Shown here one piece after another: positions 17,072 through 25,310 of a stretch of DNA of 55,934 bases (its first letter is position 1; each line of letters starts with the position of its first letter). The stretch lies in the NCBI RefSeq assembly GCF_001556865.1, contig NZ_LSJY01000080.1:1-55934 (forward strand), read 5' to 3'. The notes beneath the pieces are model-generated. The model saw only the letters and a list, made by a program, of their open reading frames with translations, made no database searches and was not told where the DNA came from. The position numbers and the translations under genes were made by a program. This DNA is from Sphingobium sp. CCH11-B1 (GTDB taxonomy: Bacteria > Pseudomonadota > Alphaproteobacteria > Sphingomonadales > Sphingomonadaceae).

Positions 17072-17191
17072 CAGCCGCGCTCCTCTAAGGCGCTCGCCCA
17101 CAATGGCGCAGTCGACACATAATAAACTGACATGCGATAGGCCTCTCCGGACTTCTTTTCGTAAGCATCTGTGTCTGCAGCATTGATCCAA

Positions 17192-17233
17192 TCGTCCAAT
17201 TCAATATTCTGCGATGCTATTCTTGCTGCTCAT
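17192..17233 (-). promoter_or_regulatory. 42-bp conserved element, copy 2 (upstream of acyl-CoA ligase)
   Basis: Second copy of the element described at 11075-11116. Here it overlaps the last ten codons and stop of the GMC dehydrogenase gene: the protein tail MSSKNSIAEY is encoded by it. The invariant 14-mer TCGTCCAATTCAAT occupies 17192-17205. It lies about 120 bases before the ligase start. Confidence 0.7.
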
Positions 17234-18835
17234 ATTATCGTGCCGGATCATGTCGGCGGCTTTCTCGCCGATCATGATGCAGGTTGCATTGGTGTTGCCG
17301 TTGACGACTGATGGCATGATCGAGGCATCGGCCACGCGGATATTTGCGAGGCCGTGAACGCGCAGGCGGTTGTCGACCACCGCCATCTCGTCGGTGCCCA
17401 TCTTGCATGTTCCCACCGGATGATAAGCATGATTGGCTTCTGCCCGGATATAGGCGTCGATCTCTTCATCAGTTTCAAGGTAGCGGTCAGGATAGAGAGG
17501 CCGTTTCATCATCGCCTTCATGCGATCCGAATGCAGGATCTCCTGCACGACACGGAAGGCATTGCGCAACGTCTTGAGGTCGTCGGGATGACTCAAGAGA
17601 TTGAGGTCCATCTTGGGATCGGATTCGGGGTTTGAGTCATGTAAGGCAACCCAGCCGCGGCTCTTTGGGCGCCCAATATTGAGAATGATCGTATAGCCCC
17701 ATTTCGTCATCAGCTTGTAGTCGCGCGCATGGTCGCGATAGGCGAGCGGCACGACATGGACCTGGCAGTCCGCCCGGTTCTGCCCCGGCGCGGATCGCAA
17801 GAAACCGCCTGCAGCCGTGGGCGGCGATGCCAGCCAGCTTTTCCTTTGCGTGAGATACTGGAATAGGTCTCGCACGGTCTTGAGCGCGCCAACGACATTG
17901 AGTGCGATCCCGAGCCGCTTCTTCGACTGGTAAACCAGCATCAGGTCAGGATGGTCGTGAAGATTCTGGCCGACACCGGGAATATCATGAATCACTTCGA
18001 TTCCATGCTTCTCCAACTCATCACGCGGTCCGATACCGGAAAGCATCAACAGTTGGGGCGAATTATAGGCGCCGGCGCTGACAATGACTTCCTTTTCGCA
18101 CGGGATCGTCTTCAACTGCCCGTCCTGGGAATACTCGACTGCCACCGCGCGGTTGCCCTCAAACCTGATACGATGGACGCGGGCATGTACTTCGACGCGG
18201 AGGTTGCCGCGCCTGCCCATCACCGGATCAAGGTAACACGCCTTCACGCTGGCGCGCTTCCCGTCCTTCACGGTAAACTGATAGATGCCGACACCTTCCT
18301 GGCTGGCACCATTGAAGTCCGGATTGGCTTGATGGTCCAGTCCAGTCGCCGCCTCGATGAAAGCATCATAGACATCGAATTCGCGCTTGCCGTTGGATAC
18401 GTGAAGCGGTCCCGACGAGCCGTGAAACTCATCCTCACCGCGCTCATTATTCTCAGCCTTGCGGAAATAGGACAGGACATCGTTGTAACCCCAGCCGTCG
18501 TTGCCGAGTTCGGCCCAGTGGTCGAAATCCGACCGGTCGCCGCGGATATAGACCATCCCGTTCATACCGCTCGATCCACCCAGCATCTTCCCGCGCGGAT
18601 TGTAGAGGCGGCGGTCGTTGAGCGCCTTTGAAGGGTCGGTGTTGAACCGCCAGTTGAGCGTATTGATCCGATAGTCTTGGATCAGCGCCGCAAAAGCGCC
18701 GGGCGTGGACACAAGCGGCGAGGTGCCTGGGCCGCCTGCCTCGAGCAGGCAAACGGTGACATCGGGGTCCTCGGACAACCGGCTGGCGATAACGCCGCCC
18801 GACGACCCACCTCCAATAATTACATAGTCAGCCAT
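17201..18835 (-). CDS. GMC family FAD-dependent alcohol dehydrogenase
   Basis: A 544-residue glucose-methanol-choline oxidoreductase that oxidises an alcohol to an aldehyde. IIGGGSSGG near residue 5 is the ADP-binding motif; GGSSGMNGMVYIRG is the first GMC signature; the catalytic pair is His472 (AYHPVGTCKMG) and Asn514 (NGNTNAT). Relatives include choline, alkanol and polyethylene-glycol dehydrogenases; the gene set receptor-ALDH-GMC-ligase is reminiscent of the peg operon of Sphingopyxis, but the added beta-oxidation genes here favour a carbon-chain alcohol. The last ten residues are encoded within element copy 2 and are not conserved family sequence, so the 3' end may have been reshaped. 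Confidence 0.9.
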   Translation of the reverse strand: MADYVIIGGGSSGGVIASRLSEDPDVTVCLLEAGGPGTSPLVSTPGAFAALIQDYRINTLNWRFNTDPSKALNDRRLYNPRGKMLGGSSGMNGMVYIRGDRSDFDHWAELGNDGWGYNDVLSYFRKAENNERGEDEFHGSSGPLHVSNGKREFDVYDAFIEAATGLDHQANPDFNGASQEGVGIYQFTVKDGKRASVKACYLDPVMGRRGNLRVEVHARVHRIRFEGNRAVAVEYSQDGQLKTIPCEKEVIVSAGAYNSPQLLMLSGIGPRDELEKHGIEVIHDIPGVGQNLHDHPDLMLVYQSKKRLGIALNVVGALKTVRDLFQYLTQRKSWLASPPTAAGGFLRSAPGQNRADCQVHVVPLAYRDHARDYKLMTKWGYTIILNIGRPKSRGWVALHDSNPESDPKMDLNLLSHPDDLKTLRNAFRVVQEILHSDRMKAMMKRPLYPDRYLETDEEIDAYIRAEANHAYHPVGTCKMGTDEMAVVDNRLRVHGLANIRVADASIMPSVVNGNTNATCIMIGEKAADMIRHDNMSSKNSIAEY

Positions 18836-18911
18836 TTGCTTCCCTTGTCATTCGACCCATGCTGGCGACCCGGCGTCATGCAACATGCCAGCATCAACCG
18901 CCGCAGCCACG

Positions 18912-20336
18912 TCAGAGGATCTTTTCGAAGATGTTGAGTAGTCCTTCGGTCTTGCTCGAATAGGGTGGCAGAAGTTGACCAAGCAGGCTGAGTTTCGGCT
19001 GAGAGAACACCGGCTTGTAATGAGTGAAGCGCTCGAAACTGGCGACGCCGGTATAGGCACCGATGCCGCTCTGTCCGATGCCACCGAAAGGCAGCCGGCG
19101 CTGGAAGACGTGCATGACCGTGCCGTTGAGAGTCACGCCGCCAGCGTGCGTTTCGGAAATGATCTTGCGCCGTTCCTCACTTTCGTCGCCAAAATAATAG
19201 AGCGCCAGCGGGCGCTCATGCCGGTTTACGTAGCGAATGAGCTCGTCTTCGGAGCGATATGGCATGATCGGCAGGATCGGTCCGAAAATCTCCTCCTGCA
19301 TCATCGCCATGTCATCGGTAACGTCGAGAACCGCCAACGGCACGATCCGATGCCGTTCAGGAAGCGTTCCATCGCCGTTGTCCGAGAGGTTGAGCACCGT
19401 CGCGCCCTTGGCTTCGGCATCATCGAGCAAACCTTGGAGCCGCGCGAACTGTCGGTCATTGATGATACTGGTGAAATCGGGGTTGCTTGCCGCGTTGGGG
19501 TAGCATTTGGCAACCTGAGCGCGGAGTGCGGCGACGAAGCTTTCCATCTGATCGACATGGACGAAGGCATAGTCAGCGGCGATGCAGGTCTGGCCGGCGT
19601 TGAGCAGCTTGCCGAACACTAAGCTTTCACAGACTTGTGCAAGCGATGCACCCTTGCCCACGATGGCAGGGCATTTGCCGCCAAGTTCCAGAGTAACAGG
19701 TGTAAGGTTGGCAGCCGCCGCTTCATAGACTTTGCGGCCAACCGCGGGTGAACCGGTGAAGAGAATATGGTCGAAAGGTAGGGCCGTCATCGCCTGTGCC
19801 ATGTCGGGCCCGCCCTGGACAATCGCGAATTCCTCTTCGGCGAAATACCGGCGCACAAGCCGCTCGCTGGCTTCGGCGGCGTTGGCGGAAACTTCGCTCG
19901 GCTTTGCGATCACGCGGTTGCCGGCCGCCAATGCACCGGCCGCGCCAACGAATATGGTGCCGAGCGGATAGTTCCACGTGCCGAGAACGCCCACCACACC
20001 TAGGGGCTGGGGGACCAGGCGCGATGAACCGGGAAGGCCGAAGATGTCAGTCTTCACCCGCCGCGGCCTCAGCCACGTCTTCAGATTGCGGCGCGCAAAT
20101 TTAATTTCCGATATGCCAAGCATCAGGTCGAGCAGGATAGTCTCGTAGCGGGATCGAATGCCGAAATCGGCGGCAACGGCATCGACCAATTCGTCTCTGT
20201 GCTGCTCAAATATCCGGCCAAGGCGCCCGAGCAGGTCCATGCGTTCTTCGTAGCTGCGCGAAACCTGCTCACGCGTCCCTTCGCGTTGGGTCGCGAAAAT
20301 TCGTTCCAGCTCAGTTCTGTTCCGAGACGCATCCAC
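18912..20336 (-). CDS. aldehyde dehydrogenase, coniferyl-aldehyde dehydrogenase-like (ALDH3 group)
   Basis: A 474-residue NAD(P)-dependent aldehyde dehydrogenase. GTWNYPLGTIF, FTGSPAVGRKV, the general-base Glu in LELGGKCP and the nucleophilic Cys in NAGQTCIAADY are all present; EEIFGPILP and PFGGIGQSGIG complete the fold. The hydrophobic C-terminal tail is typical of ALDH3/coniferyl-aldehyde enzymes acting at the membrane on long or bulky aldehydes. The start is GTG at 20336, which overlaps by spacing (TAACGTG) the stop of a 46-residue frame upstream, suggesting coupled translation. It should take the product of the GMC dehydrogenase encoded next. Confidence 0.9.
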   Translation of the reverse strand: MDASRNRTELERIFATQREGTREQVSRSYEERMDLLGRLGRIFEQHRDELVDAVAADFGIRSRYETILLDLMLGISEIKFARRNLKTWLRPRRVKTDIFGLPGSSRLVPQPLGVVGVLGTWNYPLGTIFVGAAGALAAGNRVIAKPSEVSANAAEASERLVRRYFAEEEFAIVQGGPDMAQAMTALPFDHILFTGSPAVGRKVYEAAAANLTPVTLELGGKCPAIVGKGASLAQVCESLVFGKLLNAGQTCIAADYAFVHVDQMESFVAALRAQVAKCYPNAASNPDFTSIINDRQFARLQGLLDDAEAKGATVLNLSDNGDGTLPERHRIVPLAVLDVTDDMAMMQEEIFGPILPIMPYRSEDELIRYVNRHERPLALYYFGDESEERRKIISETHAGGVTLNGTVMHVFQRRLPFGGIGQSGIGAYTGVASFERFTHYKPVFSQPKLSLLGQLLPPYSSKTEGLLNIFEKIL

Positions 20337-20337
20337 G

Positions 20338-20478
20338 TTAAATCGTCCGGAGGCGCGCTGGCCGCTCGGCGCTGCTCGCCTGGGCGGTGCTTTCAGCTGC
20401 GCCGATCTCAGTGATCACAGCGCGCTCGATTCTGTACGCCGTGCCGATGAATGAGGGACCGTTGCCGGTGGAACGCAT
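20338..20478 (-). CDS. 46-residue small protein coupled to the aldehyde dehydrogenase gene
   Basis: A short frame, MRSTGNGPSFIG... to ...RLRTI, lies between TonB receptor 2 and the aldehyde dehydrogenase. GAGGAG sits eight bases before its ATG, and its TAA stop is one base before the GTG start of the dehydrogenase, the arrangement expected for translational coupling. I do not recognise the sequence. It may be a genuine small protein, the remnant of a larger gene, or only a translated leader that delivers ribosomes to the weak GTG start. Confidence 0.45.
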   Translation of the reverse strand: MRSTGNGPSFIGTAYRIERAVITEIGAAESTAQASSAERPARLRTI

Positions 20479-20567
20479 AATGGATGCTCCTCGGTCTGAA
20501 AGTCAGGTCGAAAAAATCGGGGGCAGCGGGCGGGAGAGGATGCCCGCCGCCCCCGTCGCAGCAGCGA

Positions 20568-23177
20568 TCAGAACTTGACTGTCGCTTCGACGCCATAAGT
20601 GCGCGGCATGCCGCGGTTCAGATAATCGTAGCCGAACACGTTGATGTTGAGGCCGTAGGTGTAGTAATATTTGTCGAACAGATTCTTCGCCCACAAGCTA
20701 ACCGACATATTGTCGTGCGCATAGGTTAATCGCGCATTGGCGAGCCAGTAGCCCGGATTTGCGCATGTAATCGCCTTACCCGCGAGCGTTATGTTCGATC
20801 CCGCTGGGGGTGTATCGCACGGTGTCTGCCCATAATTCTTGAACGGATCAAAATAGTACTTGCCCATGTAGGACGCATCACCGCGCAAGGTCAGCTTGTT
20901 GGTGCCGTCATCGATCATATCCCAGTCGAATCCGGCCTGGAACGTAACCTCCGGCGCGTTCGGGAAGGGATTGCCGTTGACGTTCAATGTCGGGCTGGCC
21001 GGGTTTGCCGGATCGATCACATTGCCTTTGTACTTGCTGTTGAGATAGCCCAGCGAAGCATCGAAACGCAACGTATCGGCCACCTGCCAGGCGAGTTCGG
21101 CCTCGCCACCGAACAGGCGACCATTGGCGCTGCGCGTGAAGGTTGTAGCGCCGACCACCTGCGTTACTTGGTGATTCGAATACTCGTAGTAGAAGCCCGC
21201 GAGGTTAAGTTGGACGCGGCGATCGAACAGCCGGGTTTTGAGCCCCGCCTCATATGCATTCACCTTTTCAGGCTGGATATAATAGACTTGATTGACGCCC
21301 TGATAGGCAAGCCCGTTGAAGCTGCCGCTGCGGTAACCGCGACTGTACTGGAGATAGCCCATGATATCATCGGCGAACTCATAGCTGACATTGATACGGC
21401 CGGTTAGCCTGTTTGCCTTTTCGCGCTGCTCAAGCGGCGCGAGATTGGGGTTGTATGGATTGCTGTAGGGGATCAGGTTGACAACCGGCGTCGTACCGTC
21501 GAGCGCATAGAGGAAAGTGCTGCCGTTAAGGTAATTGACCTTATCCTGGGTGTAGCGTGCACCCACCGCCACGGTCAGCCGCTCGGTCGCTTTCCAGGTT
21601 ACGTCGCCGTAGATCGCCTTCGAGGGGCGCGACACGTCAAAACGCTGTTCGCCGAGGATCGGGGTGAACGGAGGCGCGCCTGCCCCGGCGCAGCCCGCCG
21701 AAAAGCTACCCCCCATGCCGCCATTGCCCGTATTATTGATCGCGATGTCGGTCTGGAGTGCAATCAGCGAGCGTGCATCAAGGAAGCCGTTGGGATTGAT
21801 CTCGATCGCGTCGCAGAATCCGGCATCGCCAGGCCCCAACGCCGGATTGGCGGCAAAGGCTGGGATATAGCGGATCGCGTCGGGCGTTCCGATTGCGGCG
21901 TTATTGTAGCTGCCCGGAAGACCGGCGCCAAGCAGCAGCGGCCTCAGCGCCCCGAAAAAGTCCGGGTAGTTGACCGTCTTGACCTTGTCCCTGCCATAAT
22001 AAAGGCCGGCAATGATATCGAGGCGGTCGTTCGAATAGCTGAAACGCAGGTCCTGGTTGAAATTCTTGCTCGTCGACGTGAGGCCGATCGAGCAGAGATC
22101 GGCTGGGCCGCCATCGCAATCATCAGGATTGTTGATATAGTCGCCGGTGTCGTAGCCGGTAATCGAGGTGACGGAGAATTGGTCGCTGACATCCCATTTG
22201 ATGTTGAGGGCTATCCCTTTCGACTTGCTGATGTTCTTACCTACCCGATCAACTGCGACCTCATTGTCACGCAGCAACCGCCCGCCTAGGAAAGGTTGCG
22301 GATCGTAACGCGAATAGCCGAGCGCATCCTGCCCGCCCGCGAGTTGACCACCTGCATAGGGCGCGGTGCCCCATGGATCGTCCTTCGCGGCATAGAGCTT
22401 CAAATTGATGTCGAGATCGGGATCGGGCCGGAAGCGGATCGAGATGCGACCGCCGATCGTATCGGTGGTCCCTAGGTCGCGCTCATTCCCAGGCAGTACA
22501 TTGCGCTGCCAACCATCCCCTTTTGCAAAAGTACCGGCGACGCGGACGCCCAAGATGTCGGGAACCAGCGTCGCTTCAGCGGCGCCCTGCACCGTGAAAG
22601 TGTCGTAATTGGCATAGCCGGCGGTCAGATAGCCATTGGCCTCTCCCAGATCCGGCTTGCGCGTGAAGAAGCTGATCGCGCCACCCGTGGTGTTGCGACC
22701 GTAGAGTGTTCCTTGCGGTCCGCGCAGTACCTCGACCCGGTCGATGTCATAGAGTTGCAGGCCATGGCTCGCCCGGAAGCTCTGATAGACTTCATCGACA
22801 TAGACGCCAACCGGCGACGCAGTGGAGGCGGAAAATTCGTTCGCCACTGAAATCCCGCGCAGCGAGAAATTCGGTTGGGTGCGACCATAGGGAGTGGTGA
22901 CTTGCAGGCTGGGGATCGCGCCCATCAAGTCTGAGGTCTCCGTGATGCCGCGCGTGCGCAGCGTCTCGCCGCCTATGGCGGAAACGGCGGCTGGAACATC
23001 CTGCAAATTCTGTTCGCGCTTCTGCGCCGTGACGACGATTGTCTCAAGGCCACCTTCCTGCGCCTCGGGCTTTTCGCCCTGCGATGCAGCGTCCTGGGCA
23101 TGTGCCGGCACTGCAAGCGCACACGCGATCGATAGCGCGGTGGCACAAAGCAAATTTGTCCTAAAGGCTGTGACCAT
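20568..23177 (-). CDS. TonB-dependent outer-membrane receptor 2
   Basis: An 869-residue receptor, longer than receptor 1 and of the sphingomonad catabolic type. ATG at 23177 yields the signal peptide MVTAFRTNLLCATALSIACALAVPAHA; the frame to 23273 would read through the 42-bp element and is rejected. The TonB box ETIVVTAQKRE is followed by a plug with DVPAAVSAIGGETL, FSLRGISVAN and EVLRGPQGTLYGRNTTGGAISFFTRKP, and a barrel ending YGVEATVKF. It is the first gene of the run receptor 2, small ORF, ALDH, GMC, and has element copy 3 60 bases upstream. Confidence 0.92.
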   Translation of the reverse strand: MVTAFRTNLLCATALSIACALAVPAHAQDAASQGEKPEAQEGGLETIVVTAQKREQNLQDVPAAVSAIGGETLRTRGITETSDLMGAIPSLQVTTPYGRTQPNFSLRGISVANEFSASTASPVGVYVDEVYQSFRASHGLQLYDIDRVEVLRGPQGTLYGRNTTGGAISFFTRKPDLGEANGYLTAGYANYDTFTVQGAAEATLVPDILGVRVAGTFAKGDGWQRNVLPGNERDLGTTDTIGGRISIRFRPDPDLDINLKLYAAKDDPWGTAPYAGGQLAGGQDALGYSRYDPQPFLGGRLLRDNEVAVDRVGKNISKSKGIALNIKWDVSDQFSVTSITGYDTGDYINNPDDCDGGPADLCSIGLTSTSKNFNQDLRFSYSNDRLDIIAGLYYGRDKVKTVNYPDFFGALRPLLLGAGLPGSYNNAAIGTPDAIRYIPAFAANPALGPGDAGFCDAIEINPNGFLDARSLIALQTDIAINNTGNGGMGGSFSAGCAGAGAPPFTPILGEQRFDVSRPSKAIYGDVTWKATERLTVAVGARYTQDKVNYLNGSTFLYALDGTTPVVNLIPYSNPYNPNLAPLEQREKANRLTGRINVSYEFADDIMGYLQYSRGYRSGSFNGLAYQGVNQVYYIQPEKVNAYEAGLKTRLFDRRVQLNLAGFYYEYSNHQVTQVVGATTFTRSANGRLFGGEAELAWQVADTLRFDASLGYLNSKYKGNVIDPANPASPTLNVNGNPFPNAPEVTFQAGFDWDMIDDGTNKLTLRGDASYMGKYYFDPFKNYGQTPCDTPPAGSNITLAGKAITCANPGYWLANARLTYAHDNMSVSLWAKNLFDKYYYTYGLNINVFGYDYLNRGMPRTYGVEATVKF

Positions 23178-23235
23178 GACTGTCCTCCCCACGGCATTTT
23201 TTGATTTGGCGCCATTTGCCGCGCCTTGGGGCTCA

Positions 23236-23277
23236 TCGTCCAATTCAATTTGTTGGCGAACTATTCCTCCCACTCAT
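23236..23277 (-). promoter_or_regulatory. 42-bp conserved element, copy 3 (upstream of TonB receptor 2)
   Basis: Third copy of the element described at 11075-11116, at almost the same distance from its receptor start (58 bases versus 64). The invariant 14-mer is at 23236-23249. Its mini-frame reads MSGRNSSPTN then stop. Confidence 0.75.
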
Positions 23278-23576
23278 TGATTAAGGACTGATGAGCCTGC
23301 ACCGCTGACGCTTCGTGGCGACGCAAATAACCCCATATATTTCATTGAATTAGTCACGCTGAGCGCGTCCATCGGGACGGATGCGCGCGTTCTGCTCGCC
23401 CCAATCGAGCCCTTCCAGACGATGTATCGGCGTAATTGGCGGTCCCGGCGGTTTCCCTTGTCGAGTTGCAAGGGGAATCAGCTATGATGAGATGTAGTGA
23501 GATACGGTTTCTTGGAGTTCATTCTACTATTCGCGGATGCATCTAAGTAGCTGATATTTCTAACAACTATGGCGAA
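23278..23576. other. gene-free stretch between receptor 2 and the integrase
   Basis: Apart from a 65-codon frame without ribosome binding site (23274-23471, minus), which I do not accept, nothing coding is seen. It probably contains the promoter that drives receptor 2 through element copy 3. Confidence 0.4.
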
Positions 23577-23600
23577 AACCGCGCCTCTAAATCGGCGGTT
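23577..23600 (-). terminator. probable terminator after the integrase gene
   Basis: Read on the minus strand, AACCGC (23600-23595) pairs with GCGGTT (23582-23577) over a short loop and is followed by two more T. It lies 14 bases after the integrase stop. The stem is short, so the terminator is weak or the pairing fortuitous. Confidence 0.4.
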
Positions 23601-23614
23601 CTGACTTTTGAGGC

Positions 23615-24940
23615 TCATCGCGAAGCCGCCCGAAGGGGGCGTTGCCAATACGGCTGTCTCTGGTCGCTTGGTGGCAGGTGCTGGATGGGAGCGGAACAGC
23701 GCATGAATTGTGAGAACTCGATAGGATTCTTCTCGACATTCGACACTGCGGTTGCCGCGTCGATCACGTCGGCCCAGTCTTGGAGCATCCGCCTTCGCGG
23801 TGTGAGATAGAGCGCACTGTTGTAAGCGCCGCGCACCTCATCCTCGTCCTCGTGAGCGAGCGCCATCTCGATCCAATCCGGCTTGTAGCGTTCGGCTTCG
23901 TTCGCCCAGGTCGAGCCGAGCCCCCTAAACCCATGTACCGTCTGCCGATGGAGATACCCCATCCGATAACAGGCATAGATCATGGTGTTCTCGGAAATAG
24001 ACTTTCCAGGCTTGGCTCCGGGAAAGAGGAACGCATCGTTCGTCGCCTGCAAGCGGCGCTGAACGATCATTGCGGCCTGGCGGGACAGCGGAACAAGATG
24101 CTCACGTTCCATCTTCATGCGCTCCGGCGACAGACGCCATAGCGGGTTCGGTCCATAGAGATCCTCGAACTCGTCCCTGGCCGCGAAGCGGGTTTCGCTG
24201 GTTCGGACCCATGTGAGCAAGGTGAACAGCAGCGCGTCACGGGTGATCTCGCGGCGGCGCGGCGTGTCCTCGCCGTCATAGGCGAAGATCGCTCGCACCA
24301 GCTTCGGAAACTCCGCGAGCGGCACGCGCGCCATGTGCCTGACGGGCGGCTTGGGCTTGAGCGCATCGTTGAGGCCGAGCGTCGGATCGATGGTCGCCCA
24401 GCCGCTCGCGATCGCGAAGCGATAGATCTGGCTGACGTTCTGCTTGAGGCGACGGGCGATATCGAGGGCGCCGCGCGCTTCGACCGCGCGGATCATCTCG
24501 AGAATCTCGGGCGGGTCGATTTCCGTGATCGGACGCTTCCCGATGACCGGAAAGACGTCGCGCTCCATCCGGTTGATGACGCGCAGGGCATGGGCCGAGT
24601 CCAGCCCTTCAATACGATTGGCGTGCCAGGCCCGCGCAATCTCTTCGAACAGCTTGAGCGCGGCCCTCTGCTTCTTCGCCCGCTTCCTGGCCTCGGCGGG
24701 GTCCTCACCCTGATCGAGCAGCCGCTTGGCTTCGGTCCGCTTCTCGCGGGCGATCGCCAGCGTGACGGTCGGATATTTGCCGAAGCTCAGCAGTTTTTCC
24801 TTGCCGTCGAAGCGGTATTTCAGGCGCCAGAGCTTCGATCCGTTCGGCTGGACGAGCAGGTGCAGGCCTTCTCCATCGGACAGCTTGTAGGGGCGCTGCC
24901 GCTTGGTGGCGTATTTGACCTCAAGTTCTTTCAAAGCCAT
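23615..24940 (-). CDS. int: P4-type tyrosine recombinase (integrase)
   Basis: A 441-residue site-specific integrase of the P4/DUF4102 type. The N-terminal arm-binding domain (MALKELEVKYATKRQRPYKLSDGEGLHLLV) is intact; the catalytic residues can be read as Arg246 (TWVRTSETR), His336-x-x-Arg339 (HGFRGLGST), His363 (LAHEDEDEVR) and the nucleophile Tyr373 (GAYN). ATG at 24940 is the family start; the extra frame upstream crosses the repeat region. The gene lies 190 bases from the 3' end of a tRNA gene and reads away from it, the usual layout of an island integrated into a tRNA 3' end. It looks functional. Confidence 0.93.
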   Translation of the reverse strand: MALKELEVKYATKRQRPYKLSDGEGLHLLVQPNGSKLWRLKYRFDGKEKLLSFGKYPTVTLAIAREKRTEAKRLLDQGEDPAEARKRAKKQRAALKLFEEIARAWHANRIEGLDSAHALRVINRMERDVFPVIGKRPITEIDPPEILEMIRAVEARGALDIARRLKQNVSQIYRFAIASGWATIDPTLGLNDALKPKPPVRHMARVPLAEFPKLVRAIFAYDGEDTPRRREITRDALLFTLLTWVRTSETRFAARDEFEDLYGPNPLWRLSPERMKMEREHLVPLSRQAAMIVQRRLQATNDAFLFPGAKPGKSISENTMIYACYRMGYLHRQTVHGFRGLGSTWANEAERYKPDWIEMALAHEDEDEVRGAYNSALYLTPRRRMLQDWADVIDAATAVSNVEKNPIEFSQFMRCSAPIQHLPPSDQRQPYWQRPLRAASR

Positions 24941-24942
24941 CT

Positions 24943-24994
24943 GGGGGTATCGCCTGTTTTGGGGACAGCCGAAAAATACCCCCAAAATACCCCC
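24943..24994. repeat. GGGGGTAT repeats before the integrase
   Basis: The octamer GGGGGTAT occurs at 24943-24950 on the plus strand and twice in inverted orientation (ATACCCCC at 24976-24983 and 24987-24994, 11 bases apart, one helical turn). This lies just upstream of the integrase start. Candidate roles are arm-type integrase/excisionase binding sites or an operator for the integrase promoter. Confidence 0.45.
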
Positions 24995-25130
24995 AATCCA
25001 AATCGCCGTGGGTGGCCGCAGCCGGTCGCACCGGGACGCCGGCGTACGCAACGGGACGCGAAAAATATTTGATTTTCCTCGAAAAATGTCTGCCAGTGGC
25101 CTCAGTGGGTCACTGGTGGACAATCCGGGT

Positions 25131-25207
25131 TGGTAGCGGAGGAGGGACTCGAACCCCCGACACGCGGATTATGATTCCGCTGCTCTAACCGGCTGAGCTA
25201 CTCCGCC
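25131..25207 (-). tRNA. tRNA with CAU anticodon, probably elongator tRNA-Met
   Basis: A full 77-base cloverleaf with encoded CCA: acceptor GGCGGAG/CTCCGCT (one G-U at the first pair), D-arm GCTC/GAGC, anticodon stem GCGGA/TCCGC with loop ATCATAA (anticodon CAT), T-arm GGGGG/CCCTC with loop TTCGAGT. The sequence resembles alphaproteobacterial elongator tRNA-Met; a tRNA-Ile with lysidine-modified CAU is the alternative. It reads toward the integrase, so its 3' half is the probable attachment site of the element to the left. Confidence 0.95.
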
Positions 25208-25310
25208 CCTGGGGCTACCGGGGCATGGCCCCGTGGTGAGGCGGCGCTATACGCAGGCGATGGTGAACGGTCAACGGGCCTTTTGCGGGATGGGCAAAAA
25301 TGCTGATCCG

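Noticed and set aside
23274..23471. 65-codon minus-strand frame upstream of TonB receptor 2
   Set aside because: No ribosome binding site and no recognisable sequence; it ends in the 42-bp element and probably only reflects leader DNA.
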